Of a stretch of DNA of 64,000 nucleotides, positions 26,300-35,024 are shown one piece after another. Where the stretch lies: positions 1,364,001-1,428,000 of the forward strand of contig CP024846.1 of assembly GCA_004564215.1 (NCBI GenBank). Direction: 5' to 3'. How positions within the stretch are numbered: the first letter of the stretch is position 1; the number at the start of each line of letters is the position of its first letter. The stretch comes from Beijerinckiaceae bacterium. GTDB lineage: Bacteria; Pseudomonadota; Alphaproteobacteria; Rhizobiales; Beijerinckiaceae. The notes under the pieces were generated by a model, which saw only the letters and a list, made by a program, of their open reading frames with translations, was not told the origin of the DNA and made no database searches. Position numbers and translations under genes: made by a program.

Positions 26300-27409
26300 A
26301 TGAGAGGACTCGGGGAGTTAGTATTCAGCACCACCAATAAGTGCAACGCGCGTTGCCAAGATTGCCCCATCGTTCCCAGCACGCGCCCATCAGCCCGGCT
26401 CCGACTGAAGGATATGACTGGCATCGTTGACGAGGTTCATGCCTGGGGGAGCCTGAAGCTCGTCGTCTTTACAGGGGGCGAGGCATTCCTCTTGGGGGAC
26501 GATTTACGAAAAGCTGTTTCGCACATCTCTACGAAGGGCGTCTCCACTCGAATAGTCACGAATGGTTTCTGGGCGGACTCTAAGGGAAAAGCGCTTAAGA
26601 TACTCGGCGATCTCAAGGATGCAGGGCTTACCGAGCTGAACATTAGCTGCGACGACTACCATCAAGCCTTCGTCGCCCTGGACAATGTAAAGAACGCTAA
26701 TGAGGCCGCCATCGAAATCGGACTTCCTGCGTTGCTCGTGCACCGAAGGAAGCCAGGTGGAACAATCACCGTCGAATATCTTTCAAACTACCTCGGTGTC
26801 GACCTGCAAATCTGGCGCGCTGGAAAGGTCAACTCGGATAACAACGTAATCTGCACCTCCCGCAACATTCCGCTTAGCCCACATGCTGACGCGGATGGGG
26901 CAAATGCCTGCGAATACGCCGACGAACGCGAATGGGCCGGGCCATGCCAGTCGGTGCTCCGGAGCATCATCGTGTTTCCGGATTTGTCTGTGCAACTATG
27001 CTGCGGTATTGCCCTGAACTGGATACCCGAACTAACCATAGGCTCTCTTCCCGAGGACACTCTCCAGACTGTACTAACCAGGGGAAATCAGGATCTAATT
27101 GCAAACTGGCTTGCTCTGGAAGGCCCGTCCTCCATTTTGGACTTTGTGCGATCCAAGAAGCCCGCAATCAATCTCGCACACCGTTATGTGGGCCGTTGCC
27201 ATCTCTGCAATGAGTTGTTCACGAATCCTGAAGTAAGGAAAGTACTGGTCAAGCACGCGGCTGAACGTCGTGAAGGTTTGCTTATGATGAGAGGCGCGCT
27301 CGACTGGGTTGCCAACGATTGGGCCGCCCCTGCGGCAGCCTTAGAACACACGGATGCCTCCCCCGAGAGCGCAACCCCCGGAGAAAGCTGTTCGCCGGTC
27401 GAATCCTGA
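26300..27409 (+). CDS. Radical SAM enzyme with C-terminal auxiliary cysteines
   Basis: A 369-residue enzyme. The [4Fe-4S]-SAM motif CNARCQDC (Cys15, 19, 22) and the GGE motif (residues 59-61, VVFTGGEAF) are intact, as is TRIVTNGFWA on a later strand. Two C-terminal cysteine groups (GPCQSVLR with QLCCGIAL, and GRCHLC) look like a SPASM- or twitch-type auxiliary cluster site. Such enzymes mostly modify peptides or proteins. The start chosen is ATG 26300, 7 nt after the stop of the unknown upstream gene; GGGGAG lies 13 nt upstream. No transporter or protease gene is adjacent. Substrate and reaction are unknown. Confidence 0.85.
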   Translation: MRGLGELVFSTTNKCNARCQDCPIVPSTRPSARLRLKDMTGIVDEVHAWGSLKLVVFTGGEAFLLGDDLRKAVSHISTKGVSTRIVTNGFWADSKGKALKILGDLKDAGLTELNISCDDYHQAFVALDNVKNANEAAIEIGLPALLVHRRKPGGTITVEYLSNYLGVDLQIWRAGKVNSDNNVICTSRNIPLSPHADADGANACEYADEREWAGPCQSVLRSIIVFPDLSVQLCCGIALNWIPELTIGSLPEDTLQTVLTRGNQDLIANWLALEGPSSILDFVRSKKPAINLAHRYVGRCHLCNELFTNPEVRKVLVKHAAERREGLLMMRGALDWVANDWAAPAAALEHTDASPESATPGESCSPVES

Positions 27410-27458
27410 GCCGGATGGAGAGCGCTTCAGGTTGGGAACGTAGGTCATCTTTTTTGCC

Positions 27459-27970
27459 TAGAGCATTTTCCCATCTGAATGAATCGTCTGGGATTCCCAA
27501 ACCAGCGGGTTTCTGATTCAAGATGCATGCTGGCGAAGGAGGCCGGCATGCATGGCCAAGGCTCTTTCCGTTGATCTTCGCCGTCGCGTGGCGGACGCCA
27601 TTGAACGTGGTCTTTCGCGCCGGCAGGCGGCGGAACGGTTTGGGGTGAGCGCGTCCAGCGCGATCCGCTGGTTTGAGCGGCTGAAGGAGCAGGGCGACGT
27701 CGCGCCAAAGAGGCAGGGCGGCGACCGCAAGTCGGGCCGCATCGAAGCCGAGGCGGACTTCCTCCTTGGCGCGGTCGCCGAGGCGCCGGACATCACGCTC
27801 GCCGAAGTTCAGGAAAAGCTGCAGGCGCGCGGCGTCAGCGCCGGCATCGGGACGCTGTGGCGCTTTTTCCTCCGGTGGCGCATCACGTTTAAAAAAGACG
27901 GCGCACGCCGCCGAGCAGCAACGCTGCGACGTGAAGGCTGCTCACGAGGCGTGCTTCGAAGGGCGATACC
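27459..27970 (+). mobile_element. Truncated IS630-family insertion sequence next to a palindromic repeat fragment
   Basis: A tagagcattttcc half-element (27460-27473) is followed by a probable IS left end (ctgggattcccaaaccagcg, from about 27489) and a transposase gene. The right end is missing: transposase similarity stops at about 27970, where unrelated sequence begins. The insertion is therefore decayed. Confidence 0.6.
27552..27970 (+). pseudogene. IS630-type transposase fragment (frameshifted, 3' truncated)
   Basis: The N-terminal helix-turn-helix part reads MAKALSVDLRRRVADAIERG and RRQAAERFGVSASSAIRWFE, typical of IS630 transposases. At a TTTAAAAAAG run (about 27888-27897) the frame must change by one to continue with KKTAHAAEQQRCDVKAAHEACFEG, the expected sequence. 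IS630 elements can use programmed frameshifting at such runs, so the shift alone may be natural. The DDE catalytic domain is absent, so the gene is not functional. Downstream sequence to 28169 has an open minus frame but no recognised family. Confidence 0.75.
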
Positions 27971-28169
27971 AGCTGCCACGTTGTCTCGACCGTCGTCGGC
28001 AATTGTGCGGCTTTAGCGGTATCCGGCACGTGCGGAGCGCGCGGCTGGGCGACAGCGCGCAATCGCCCAGCCGCTACCGGAGTTGCAATCAATAGCTGCG
28101 CATCGTTTGGCGGAACCAATTGCACCGTCCGTCGCTGGGTCTGCGACGGCGGATAGAAAGAAGAAGACG

Positions 28170-28460
28170 TCAACGCATCATAATGACGGCGGCTTTCTCG
28201 CCCTGCCGGTCCTTATTGATCATCTCGCCGGTACAAAAGAACACCAGATCGCCGAACATCCAAAACTGGGTGTCGATGGTATCGGGGCTGTCGACCCTGA
28301 ACACGTGACCGGACTGCGTGACCAGTGTGCCGCCGCGAGGCGAAACACGGACCAGCCTGTCTTCTTCGCAACCCGAATGATTATCTGGATAAAATGGGCT
28401 GCCGCGTCTGGCCTTGGCTGCGGAGGTCAGGAAAACCAAAGCCAACCCCGCGAATGTCAT
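28170..28460 (-). CDS. Small secreted protein, unknown function
   Basis: About 96 residues. A hydrophobic start (TFAGLALVFLTSAAKA) is followed by GCEEDRLVRVSPRGGTLVTQ, a Val/Asp-rich middle and GEMINKDRQGEKA. Similar small exported proteins with this ending are recalled from Bradyrhizobium. From ATG 28460 the signal peptide would lack a basic start. An in-frame ATT at 28478, with GGAGG 5 nt upstream, would add IKRVAI and restore it, so translation may start at ATT or the ATG may have been lost by mutation. Confidence 0.6.
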   Translation of the reverse strand: MTFAGLALVFLTSAAKARRGSPFYPDNHSGCEEDRLVRVSPRGGTLVTQSGHVFRVDSPDTIDTQFWMFGDLVFFCTGEMINKDRQGEKAAVIMMR

Positions 28461-28534
28461 GATTGCGACGCGTTTAATGGAGGCCTCCGTTAAAATCTCG
28501 GCTTCGGCTTAAGAGCGCCAGCTATATCTTTGCC

Positions 28535-28828
28535 TTATCTAATTGGATTAAGGCGTTTGACCAGCCGGCTCACCATAACGCCGAGAAGTTGGACGGCCAA
28601 CAGCCAGCTGAACGTCCACAATTTTACCCAGAAGGAGACAACCGCCCAGTTTTCCGACATGGACGCCTCCTTCAATTTTCCGGCCACAAAACGATCGATT
28701 CGGAGGCGACTGATTTTGCGCTCGTCTGGGGCCGATTCCAGACCGTGGAACGGCGCTTTCCAGACCCTCGCGTCGGTCAAGGCGCGCCCAGGAGCAGGTC
28801 CTGTCTCGTAAGTGTCGCCCATTGACAT
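28535..28828 (-). CDS. Small single-pass membrane protein, unknown function
   Basis: 97 residues. A soluble N-terminal part (MSMGDTYETGPAPGRALTDA) is followed by a hydrophobic segment around residues 58-86 (WAVVSFWVKLWTFSWLLAVQ) and a basic end (RLVKRLNPIR). AGGAG lies 7 nt before the ATG, which supports real translation. No family recognised. Confidence 0.55.
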   Translation of the reverse strand: MSMGDTYETGPAPGRALTDARVWKAPFHGLESAPDERKISRLRIDRFVAGKLKEASMSENWAVVSFWVKLWTFSWLLAVQLLGVMVSRLVKRLNPIR

Positions 28829-29028
28829 CGAACCGCTCCTGTTTGGTTAACGCCTCGCTCTGATAATCAATGTATTTCGGAATAGGTTGCAGAATTGGTA
28901 AGGGCTCACGTTTTTCTGATCACGAAATATTCCGGCCGCAAAAAGCCCCGGAGCGGCAAACCCGATCCGAGGCAATTCTTAATTTCCGTTAAGGAGCGTC
29001 GCGAGTGACGGCGCTCGATAATTCGCGG

Positions 29029-29436
29029 TTACAGCGAACGAGGGGTGGTCGAGCTGCCTTCCGAGAGACGCGTGCCGGATTCGTCCCAATAAGGCTGCGC
29101 GTTGTAATGCCGATGCACCTGCGATTCCCAGGCGCGATTGGTCCAGCTATCATCACTGAATTCTGGCGCGTCCTTAAGTTGCTGCTCCGTCACGTTCGTC
29201 ATATATCCGTCGCGTTGCTTGTCGTAAGTGAGCGAGCTCCATGGCAACGGGTAATGGCTGTGGCCGAGGCCCAAAAAGCCACCAAAGCTCATGATGGCAT
29301 AACGAACCTGTCCTGAAAGCTTGTCGATCATGAGGTGATCGACGTTGCCGATCTCATTTCCGCTTGGATCAAAAACCGCGGTGCCCTCAACATCTTCACT
29401 TGAGATCAAGTTGAATTCCGGATTCGCAGTGCCCAT
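29029..29436 (-). CDS. PRC-barrel domain protein
   Basis: A 135-residue protein with one PRC-barrel: FNLISSEDVEGTAVFDPSGN, EIGNVDHLMIDKLSGQVRYAIM and the PLPWSSLTYD motif. Such proteins are common in Hyphomicrobiales and are often linked to general stress or membrane-proximal roles. A low-complexity tail ends the protein. AGGAG precedes the ATG. It diverges from the DUF3175 gene. Confidence 0.88.
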   Translation of the reverse strand: MGTANPEFNLISSEDVEGTAVFDPSGNEIGNVDHLMIDKLSGQVRYAIMSFGGFLGLGHSHYPLPWSSLTYDKQRDGYMTNVTEQQLKDAPEFSDDSWTNRAWESQVHRHYNAQPYWDESGTRLSEGSSTTPRSL

Positions 29437-29780
29437 TTTTTACTCCTGTCATGATTGGGATACGCCAGCGCCCTCGCGTGACCACGGCGCAAGACTTCGC
29501 AGAATCTCCAGGGGATAGATGCGACGGCCCCGCAAATTTCCGAACAACTCAAGCGGAACGCGAAGGAGGCATTGTCTTGCGCCAAGAACGCGCCGCCCTA
29601 TGAAGGGTTCCTACGGCAAGCAGCCGCTTTCGAATCTACGCACCACCTTCGAGCGCAGCAGAGTTGCGATTAATTTCTTCGTTTGCGAAGATGGCTCCGA
29701 GCCGCGACATGGCGTTGGCGTGGAACATTAGCGGGATCGATCCGGTTGTTCCGTCCCACCATGAGATCGGACGCACAGAG
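29437..29780. other. Intergenic region with a possible small-gene remnant
   Basis: 344 bp between the divergent PRC-barrel and DUF3175 genes, holding both promoters. A plus-strand frame from about 29520 reads QLKRNAKEALSCAKNAPPYE to a TAA near 29673, reminiscent of short helical rhizobial proteins, but it has no start codon and may be a remnant or chance. Confidence 0.35.
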
Positions 29781-30077
29781 ATGACAACGCGCAAGCAGAA
29801 GAGCCGAAAATGGTCAGCTGACGTCACCGAAAACAGCGATGCTCTCGATCTTGAAAAGGACGTGTTCAAAAGCGGGAGTCCGGCCGAGATCGCGCACTCC
29901 CTCGAGCGGTCGGCGGAGCGAAGCGACAGACGCAAATCCTCCCCGTTCCGGTCAGCCATGTCGATGCTGACGTTTTACATCAATCGGGCCGGCAAAAACT
30001 TGAGCTCCGAGCGAAAACGCGAACTCGAAGCCGCCAAGAGCGAGCTCCGCCAAATATTTAAAAAAAAGCAGAAATAG
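29781..30077 (+). CDS. DUF3175-family protein
   Basis: 98 residues. The whole protein matches the DUF3175 pattern as I recall it: KWSADVTENSDALDLEKDVF, IAHSLERSAERSDRRKSSPF, RSAMSMLTFYINRAGKNLS and a basic helical end. Function unknown; often found beside stress genes. ATG 29781 is the start fitting the family; the frame is open further upstream without conservation. Confidence 0.85.
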   Translation: MTTRKQKSRKWSADVTENSDALDLEKDVFKSGSPAEIAHSLERSAERSDRRKSSPFRSAMSMLTFYINRAGKNLSSERKRELEAAKSELRQIFKKKQK

Positions 30078-30276
30078 ACTTTCACCTTCGTGTTGAAGAA
30101 ACCAAGATTCCACGTTGAATCGCACAGCCCGATCAAACATTTTGCCCGAACATTCAGGGCACATGGGAACCTTTGCCGCGGGTAGGCTCGCGGGAACATG
30201 CCCCGACACCGAGCGTCGCCTCGCGGCGGCCATCGATGCCTGTTCGAAACTGGCGAAGACCCGACCCTTTTGGTCG

Positions 30277-31614
30277 TCAATGTCCCATCGCGGCTCGCGA
30301 CTGCGCGGGCGTGATGCGCCAGACAGTGTTGCCTACGTCGTCGGCGACCAGCAGCGCCCCGGCTCGGTCGAAAGCGAGCCCGACGGGGCGGCCAAGGGCC
30401 TTGGCGTCGGCGCTCAAAAAGCCGGTCAGTACGTCCACCGGCATTCCATTCGGATGCCCATCGGTGAAGGGGACAAAGATCACCTTGTAACCGCTGAGCG
30501 GCTTGCGATTCCATGAACCGTGCTGCCCGATGAAGGCGCCGCTTTTGTAGCGTTCGGGGAGAAAACTATCGTTTGAAAATGCAAGTCCGAGCGAAGCGGT
30601 GTGATTCCCGAGAGCGTAATCAGGGACGATGGCCTTTGCGACGAGATCGGGCCGTTGGGGCGTTACCCGGTCGTCCAAATGCCGGCCATAATAGCTGAAG
30701 GGCCAGCCGTAAAAACCGCCCTCCTTCACCGACGTCAAATAGTCGGGCACAAGATCGCTGCCGAGTTCGTCGCGCTCGTTCACGACGGTCCACAATGTTT
30801 TGGTTTCGGGCTCCCAGGCCATTCCCACGGGATTGCGCAGGCCGGAGGCGAAAATCCGCGATTGGCCGGTGCCGACGTCGATTTCCAGAATGCTCGCGCG
30901 GCCAGCTTCCTTGTCGATGCCATTCTCGGCCGCATTGCTGTTCGAACCGACGGATGCATAAAGATGCGATCCATCGGGGCTGGCAATGAGATTTTTTGTC
31001 CAGTGATGATTGAGCGGACCGGCCGGTAAATCGTAAATCTTGACACCCGACTCGTGAATCTGCGTCGCGCCGTCTGCATAGCTATAGCGCATCACCGCAT
31101 CGGTATTGGCAACATAGAGGTCTTGGCCGATCAGGACCATGCCGAACGGCGAATTCAGGCCGCTGAGAAAGGTCGATCGGGTCTCCGCCACACCATCCCC
31201 ATCGGCGTCGCGGAGCAGAGTGATCCGGTTAGGACTGGGCACGCCAGCCCCAGCCCAGCCCTGCACCAGCTGGGAGATCCGACCCTTAAGGCCGCGATTG
31301 TCTTCCGGCCGCGGCGGACCGTCCGTTTCGGCAACGAGGACATCGCCATTGGGAAGCACATAAAGCCAGCGCGGATGATCCAGTCCCTTGGCATAGGCAT
31401 TGACCGAGAGCTCGGAACCGGGGACAGGCTTTGCCCCCTCAGGCCATCCCTTTGCGGGGGCAATATTGACAGTCGGGATTAGGCTTTCGTTCGGCGGCGG
31501 CAAAATCGGATTCGGACCGAATGTGGATTCTTCGGGCACGCTGGCCGTGTCGCTCCAGGCAGCAACAAAGATCGTTATCAAGCCTGCCAAACAGACTTTC
31601 ATCGGCGCCTTCAT
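30277..31614 (-). CDS. PQQ-type sugar dehydrogenase (sorbosone/glucose dehydrogenase-like beta-propeller)
   Basis: A 445-residue periplasmic beta-propeller of the soluble GDH/L-sorbosone dehydrogenase family. A signal peptide ([15 protein letters not shown]) is followed by [71 protein letters not shown] and [11 protein letters not shown], all family landmarks, and ends with [22 protein letters not shown]. It likely oxidises a sugar or aldehyde with PQQ, passing electrons to the respiratory chain; the substrate is not known. ATG 31614 has GGAGATG upstream. Confidence 0.9.
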   Translation of the reverse strand: MKAPMKVCLAGLITIFVAAWSDTASVPEESTFGPNPILPPPNESLIPTVNIAPAKGWPEGAKPVPGSELSVNAYAKGLDHPRWLYVLPNGDVLVAETDGPPRPEDNRGLKGRISQLVQGWAGAGVPSPNRITLLRDADGDGVAETRSTFLSGLNSPFGMVLIGQDLYVANTDAVMRYSYADGATQIHESGVKIYDLPAGPLNHHWTKNLIASPDGSHLYASVGSNSNAAENGIDKEAGRASILEIDVGTGQSRIFASGLRNPVGMAWEPETKTLWTVVNERDELGSDLVPDYLTSVKEGGFYGWPFSYYGRHLDDRVTPQRPDLVAKAIVPDYALGNHTASLGLAFSNDSFLPERYKSGAFIGQHGSWNRKPLSGYKVIFVPFTDGHPNGMPVDVLTGFLSADAKALGRPVGLAFDRAGALLVADDVGNTVWRITPAQSRAAMGH

Positions 31615-31850
31615 AAGACATCTCCGCAAAGCTTTCGATGGGCTGCGCAAGGAACAACGCGCATGCCGGTTGGTTCCCTCAGCTCGCGCAAACGAAAGCG
31701 GATGCCAAGCAGAATTCCGCGTCTCCCGCCGACCAACCGGAAACGAACTGCGCAGCCAAACATTAAGCATCCAGGTGACCGGGGGCGCCGCGCGGGATGG
31801 TCGCTAGAGGGGATCATTGGTCTCTTGCGCGATCTTCACTGAACTTTCGA

Positions 31851-32189
31851 CTATTTCACCTGAGCCAAATAGGTCAGCGCCGATTCCGCGGATGTGAGAG
31901 CAGCATCTTCATGGCCGGCCTTGATGTAATCGACCGCGCCGGTCAATTTCGCGATCGCGCTTTCGGTATGCGTGTTTGGCTTTTCTTGCTCCGCGGCCTT
32001 GGCATGGTCCAAGGCCAATTGCGCTTGATCCGCAAAGCTGGTGGATTGTCCCTGCTGCCCCAGATTAATGGCTTCCTTGATATGTTCGACCGCTTCCGCG
32101 ACGTGATTTTCGGTCGCGGACAAGGCGGGCGCAACGAAGAGGGAGACTGCGAGCACGACAGCGACGGCTCTCTGTTTGCGGCATGCCAT
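31851..32189 (-). CDS. Small metal-binding protein (SmbP-like)
   Basis: 112 residues. A signal peptide (AVAVVLAVSLFVAPALSA) precedes a helical domain with spaced histidines: ENHVAEAVEHIKEAI, ALDHAKAAEQEKPNTHTESA and AGHED. This fits SmbP from Nitrosomonas, a periplasmic four-helix protein that binds copper and other metals through histidines, although histidine content here is lower. GGAG precedes the ATG. Confidence 0.65.
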   Translation of the reverse strand: MACRKQRAVAVVLAVSLFVAPALSATENHVAEAVEHIKEAINLGQQGQSTSFADQAQLALDHAKAAEQEKPNTHTESAIAKLTGAVDYIKAGHEDAALTSAESALTYLAQVK

Positions 32190-32409
32190 TTTTGCTGCTC
32201 CGATACGGCCTTGACCGGCGCCGAGTCCGATTTCTCGAATGCGAGTCCTCGACCGGACAGCGAAACAGGTGGGCCATCAAGAAGTTCCACCACGGATGCG
32301 AGCCGCCGTATTCCAACGGGGCGGCAATCCAAATCTTTGCGGAGAGGGAGGGGATAGGGGTATGTAGAGATTGGACCTTGCGTAGCCCAAAAGTGACCTG
32401 CCGTGTAGC

Positions 32410-33792
32410 TTAATGAAGCTTCACCACGGGCGCGTTGCGCCGGCCAAAGGTCCTGGCAATCGTACCCAGGACAACCTTGGCCAATCCGTGCAGGGCCGCC
32501 TCATGCATCGTATAGAGCGAACGATACATCAAATGCGCGAAGTAGCCTTCGATGAAGAAATTCTTGCCGACCAGAAACCCCATCAGACTCCCGACTGTAC
32601 TGAATCGACCGAGCGAAACGAGCGAACCAAAGTCGTGGTAGACATAGGGCTTCAACGACTCTCCCTTCAGATGCCGGGGAAGCTGTTTGATGAGATGCGA
32701 TGCTTCCTGATGGGCAGCTTGAGCTCGCGGAGGAACGTCACCGGCGCCGCCCGGTTGCGGGCACGCCGCACAATCGCCGATCGCAAAAATATTGGGGTCG
32801 CATGTTGTCTGCAGGGTGGGCGTGACGACGAGTTGGCCGATCCGATTGGTTTCGAGACCATCCAATTTCCTTAGGACGTCGGGACCTTTGACCCCGGCGG
32901 ACCAGACCACCAGTTCGGAAGGGATGAAACCGCCGTCGGCAAGCTGCACCCCGTCGGCGCGAACTTCCGTCACTCTCGCGTTTGTCCTGACGTCGACGCG
33001 GAGAGACTTCAACAATTTGGTTGTCGCATCCGATATTCGCGCCGGCAATGCGGGCAAGATCCTGTCGGCGGCCTCAATCAGAGTGATATGAATGTCTCTT
33101 TCCGGATCGATGCGATCGAGGCCGAAGGCGACAACCTCGCGGGTGGTGCGATGAAGCTCCGCCGCCAATTCGGTGCCGGTCGCGCCGGCGCCGACGATGA
33201 CGACATGCAGCTGCCCCGGCCGCACCGGTTCAGGCTGTGCGTCGGCGCGAATGCAGGCATTGACGAGCCGATGATTGAAGCGCACCGCCTGCTCGGGTGT
33301 CTCAAGCGGAATAGCATATTGGCTCACGCCGGGCGTGCCAAAATCATTGGTGATGCTGCCGATGGCAATGACCAGCGTGTCGTAGCGGAGCGATCGCGGC
33401 GGGGTGATCTCGACGCCCTCTTGATCATAGGTCGCCGCCAGATGAATCTGTTTCCGCGCGCGATTGAGCCCGTCCACCTCTCCGAACCGATAGCCGAAAT
33501 GATGCCAATGCGCTTGCGCCAGATAATCCAGCGCGTGCTCGTCAAAATCGAGGCTTCCGGCCGCCACGGAATGGAGAAGCGGCTTCCAAAGATGGGCGCG
33601 TGCCTTATCGACGAGCGTGATCCGCGCGTGCTTACGCTTTCCGAGCGTGTTGCCAAGACCGGTGGCAAGTTCCAGGCCAGCTGCGCCTCCTCCGATGATA
33701 ACGATCTCTGGAGGCGTCCCCTCGGTCGTAAGCGGTCGGCCAGAATTTGGGCTTGGCTTGCGGTCTTCGACCGTCGCGGCAGGCTCTGACAT
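32410..33792 (-). CDS. ndh: Type II NADH dehydrogenase (NDH-2)
   Basis: A 460-residue non-pumping NADH:quinone oxidoreductase with two Rossmann motifs: FAD site VIIGGGAAGLELATGL and NADH site VVIVGAGATGTELAAEL. The second FAD-contact motif IFAIGDCAACPQPGG and the C-terminal helical region (FFIEGYFAHLMYRSLYTMHE), which anchors NDH-2 to the membrane, are present. ATG 33792 is chosen; the frame extends 54 codons further without conservation. Monocistronic. Confidence 0.9.
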   Translation of the reverse strand: MSEPAATVEDRKPSPNSGRPLTTEGTPPEIVIIGGGAAGLELATGLGNTLGKRKHARITLVDKARAHLWKPLLHSVAAGSLDFDEHALDYLAQAHWHHFGYRFGEVDGLNRARKQIHLAATYDQEGVEITPPRSLRYDTLVIAIGSITNDFGTPGVSQYAIPLETPEQAVRFNHRLVNACIRADAQPEPVRPGQLHVVIVGAGATGTELAAELHRTTREVVAFGLDRIDPERDIHITLIEAADRILPALPARISDATTKLLKSLRVDVRTNARVTEVRADGVQLADGGFIPSELVVWSAGVKGPDVLRKLDGLETNRIGQLVVTPTLQTTCDPNIFAIGDCAACPQPGGAGDVPPRAQAAHQEASHLIKQLPRHLKGESLKPYVYHDFGSLVSLGRFSTVGSLMGFLVGKNFFIEGYFAHLMYRSLYTMHEAALHGLAKVVLGTIARTFGRRNAPVVKLH

Positions 33793-34082
33793 CGGGCATT
33801 CCAGTCTGCTTAGGGGAAAGTTGCACAAAGATTGGCCCGGTTCGACATTTCCCGCAAGACGAAGCCGGAAATGAGCGGCGCAAATCACAAAATCTGATAG
33901 GCTAAATCGAAGTGGCCGATCCTCGGCATCGCCGCAATTTGATGCATCGCGCATTTAGGCCGCATTTGGCCGCGATTGACAATTGCGAAACATGCGGAAA
34001 ATAAGGGGCCACCGATGTTCGCTCGGCGGGACTGACACGCGCCGGGACGCGGCGTTGCCGCCTAACTCGCAGGTGTCACGTC

Positions 34083-34997
34083 ATGGCCAGTCTTGCCGTC
34101 ATTATTCTGACTTTCAATGAGCAAAAGCACATCGAACGTGCAATCGCCTCCGTCGCTAGAGTCGCGCAGGAAATTATCGTCGTGGATTCCTTTTCCACCG
34201 ATTCGACCGTCGAATTGGCTAAGGCGAAAGGCGCCGTCGTCCTTCAAAACAAATTCGTAAACTACGCGAACCAGTTCCAATGGGCGCTCGATCAGGCGCC
34301 CATCACTTCGGATTGGATCATGCGACTGGATGCCGATGAAATCATCGAATCCGACCTCGCCGCCGAAATTGCCGCAAAACTGCCGGCCCTTCCCGCAGAT
34401 GTCGCCGGGATCAATTTAAACCGCAAGACAATCTTCCTCGACCGCTGGATCAAGCATGGCGGCCGCTATCCGATGTTCCTATTGCGGATATGGCGGCGCG
34501 GTTCCGGCCGTATCGAGAATCGCTGGATGGATGAACATATGATCGTTCAGGGCGGGCGCACCGTGAACTTCGAAGGCGGCTTCGCCGATTACAATATGAA
34601 CGATTTGACGTTCTGGATCACCAAGCACAACCATTACGCGACCCGGGAAGCGATCGATGTCTTGAACAAAGCCCATGGCCTATTCGAGTCCGATCGCGCG
34701 CTTGTCGACTCCGGAACGTCGCAAGCCAAGATCAAACGGCTGTTGAAGACCGAAGTCTTTGACAAAGTCCCGTTTTGGTTTGGGACTACGGCGTATTTCC
34801 TCTACCGCTATGTTTTACGCGGCGGTTTCCTCGATGGGGTGGAAGGGCTTATCTATCATTTCCTGCAGGGCTATTGGTATCGCTTCCTGGTCGGGGCCAA
34901 AGTGTTCGAATATCGGCGCGCGCTCGCCAAATTTCCAGAACCCGAGAAAAAGGCCGCGGAGCTTTCCCGATTGACCGGCTACCAGCTCCGACTTTGA
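34083..34997 (+). CDS. Glycosyltransferase family 2 (WaaE/KdtX-like)
   Basis: A 304-residue inverting glycosyltransferase with the GT-A start SLAVIILTFNEQKHIERAIASV, VDSFSTDSTVELAKAKGA, and the metal-binding MRLDADEII. The central GGRYPMFLLRIWRRGSGRIENRWMDEH part resembles LPS core beta-1,4-glucosyltransferases such as WaaE. It starts a stretch of polysaccharide genes continuing to 38.7 kb. Confidence 0.87.
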   Translation: MASLAVIILTFNEQKHIERAIASVARVAQEIIVVDSFSTDSTVELAKAKGAVVLQNKFVNYANQFQWALDQAPITSDWIMRLDADEIIESDLAAEIAAKLPALPADVAGINLNRKTIFLDRWIKHGGRYPMFLLRIWRRGSGRIENRWMDEHMIVQGGRTVNFEGGFADYNMNDLTFWITKHNHYATREAIDVLNKAHGLFESDRALVDSGTSQAKIKRLLKTEVFDKVPFWFGTTAYFLYRYVLRGGFLDGVEGLIYHFLQGYWYRFLVGAKVFEYRRALAKFPEPEKKAAELSRLTGYQLRL

Positions 34998-35024
34998 ATG
35001 CGGACAATCCGTCGCAGGGGCCCT

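Noticed and set aside
27889..28173. Minus-strand open frame between the IS remnant and the small secreted gene
   Set aside because: Starts only with TTG, has low complexity, runs into the transposase fragment and matches no family I know.
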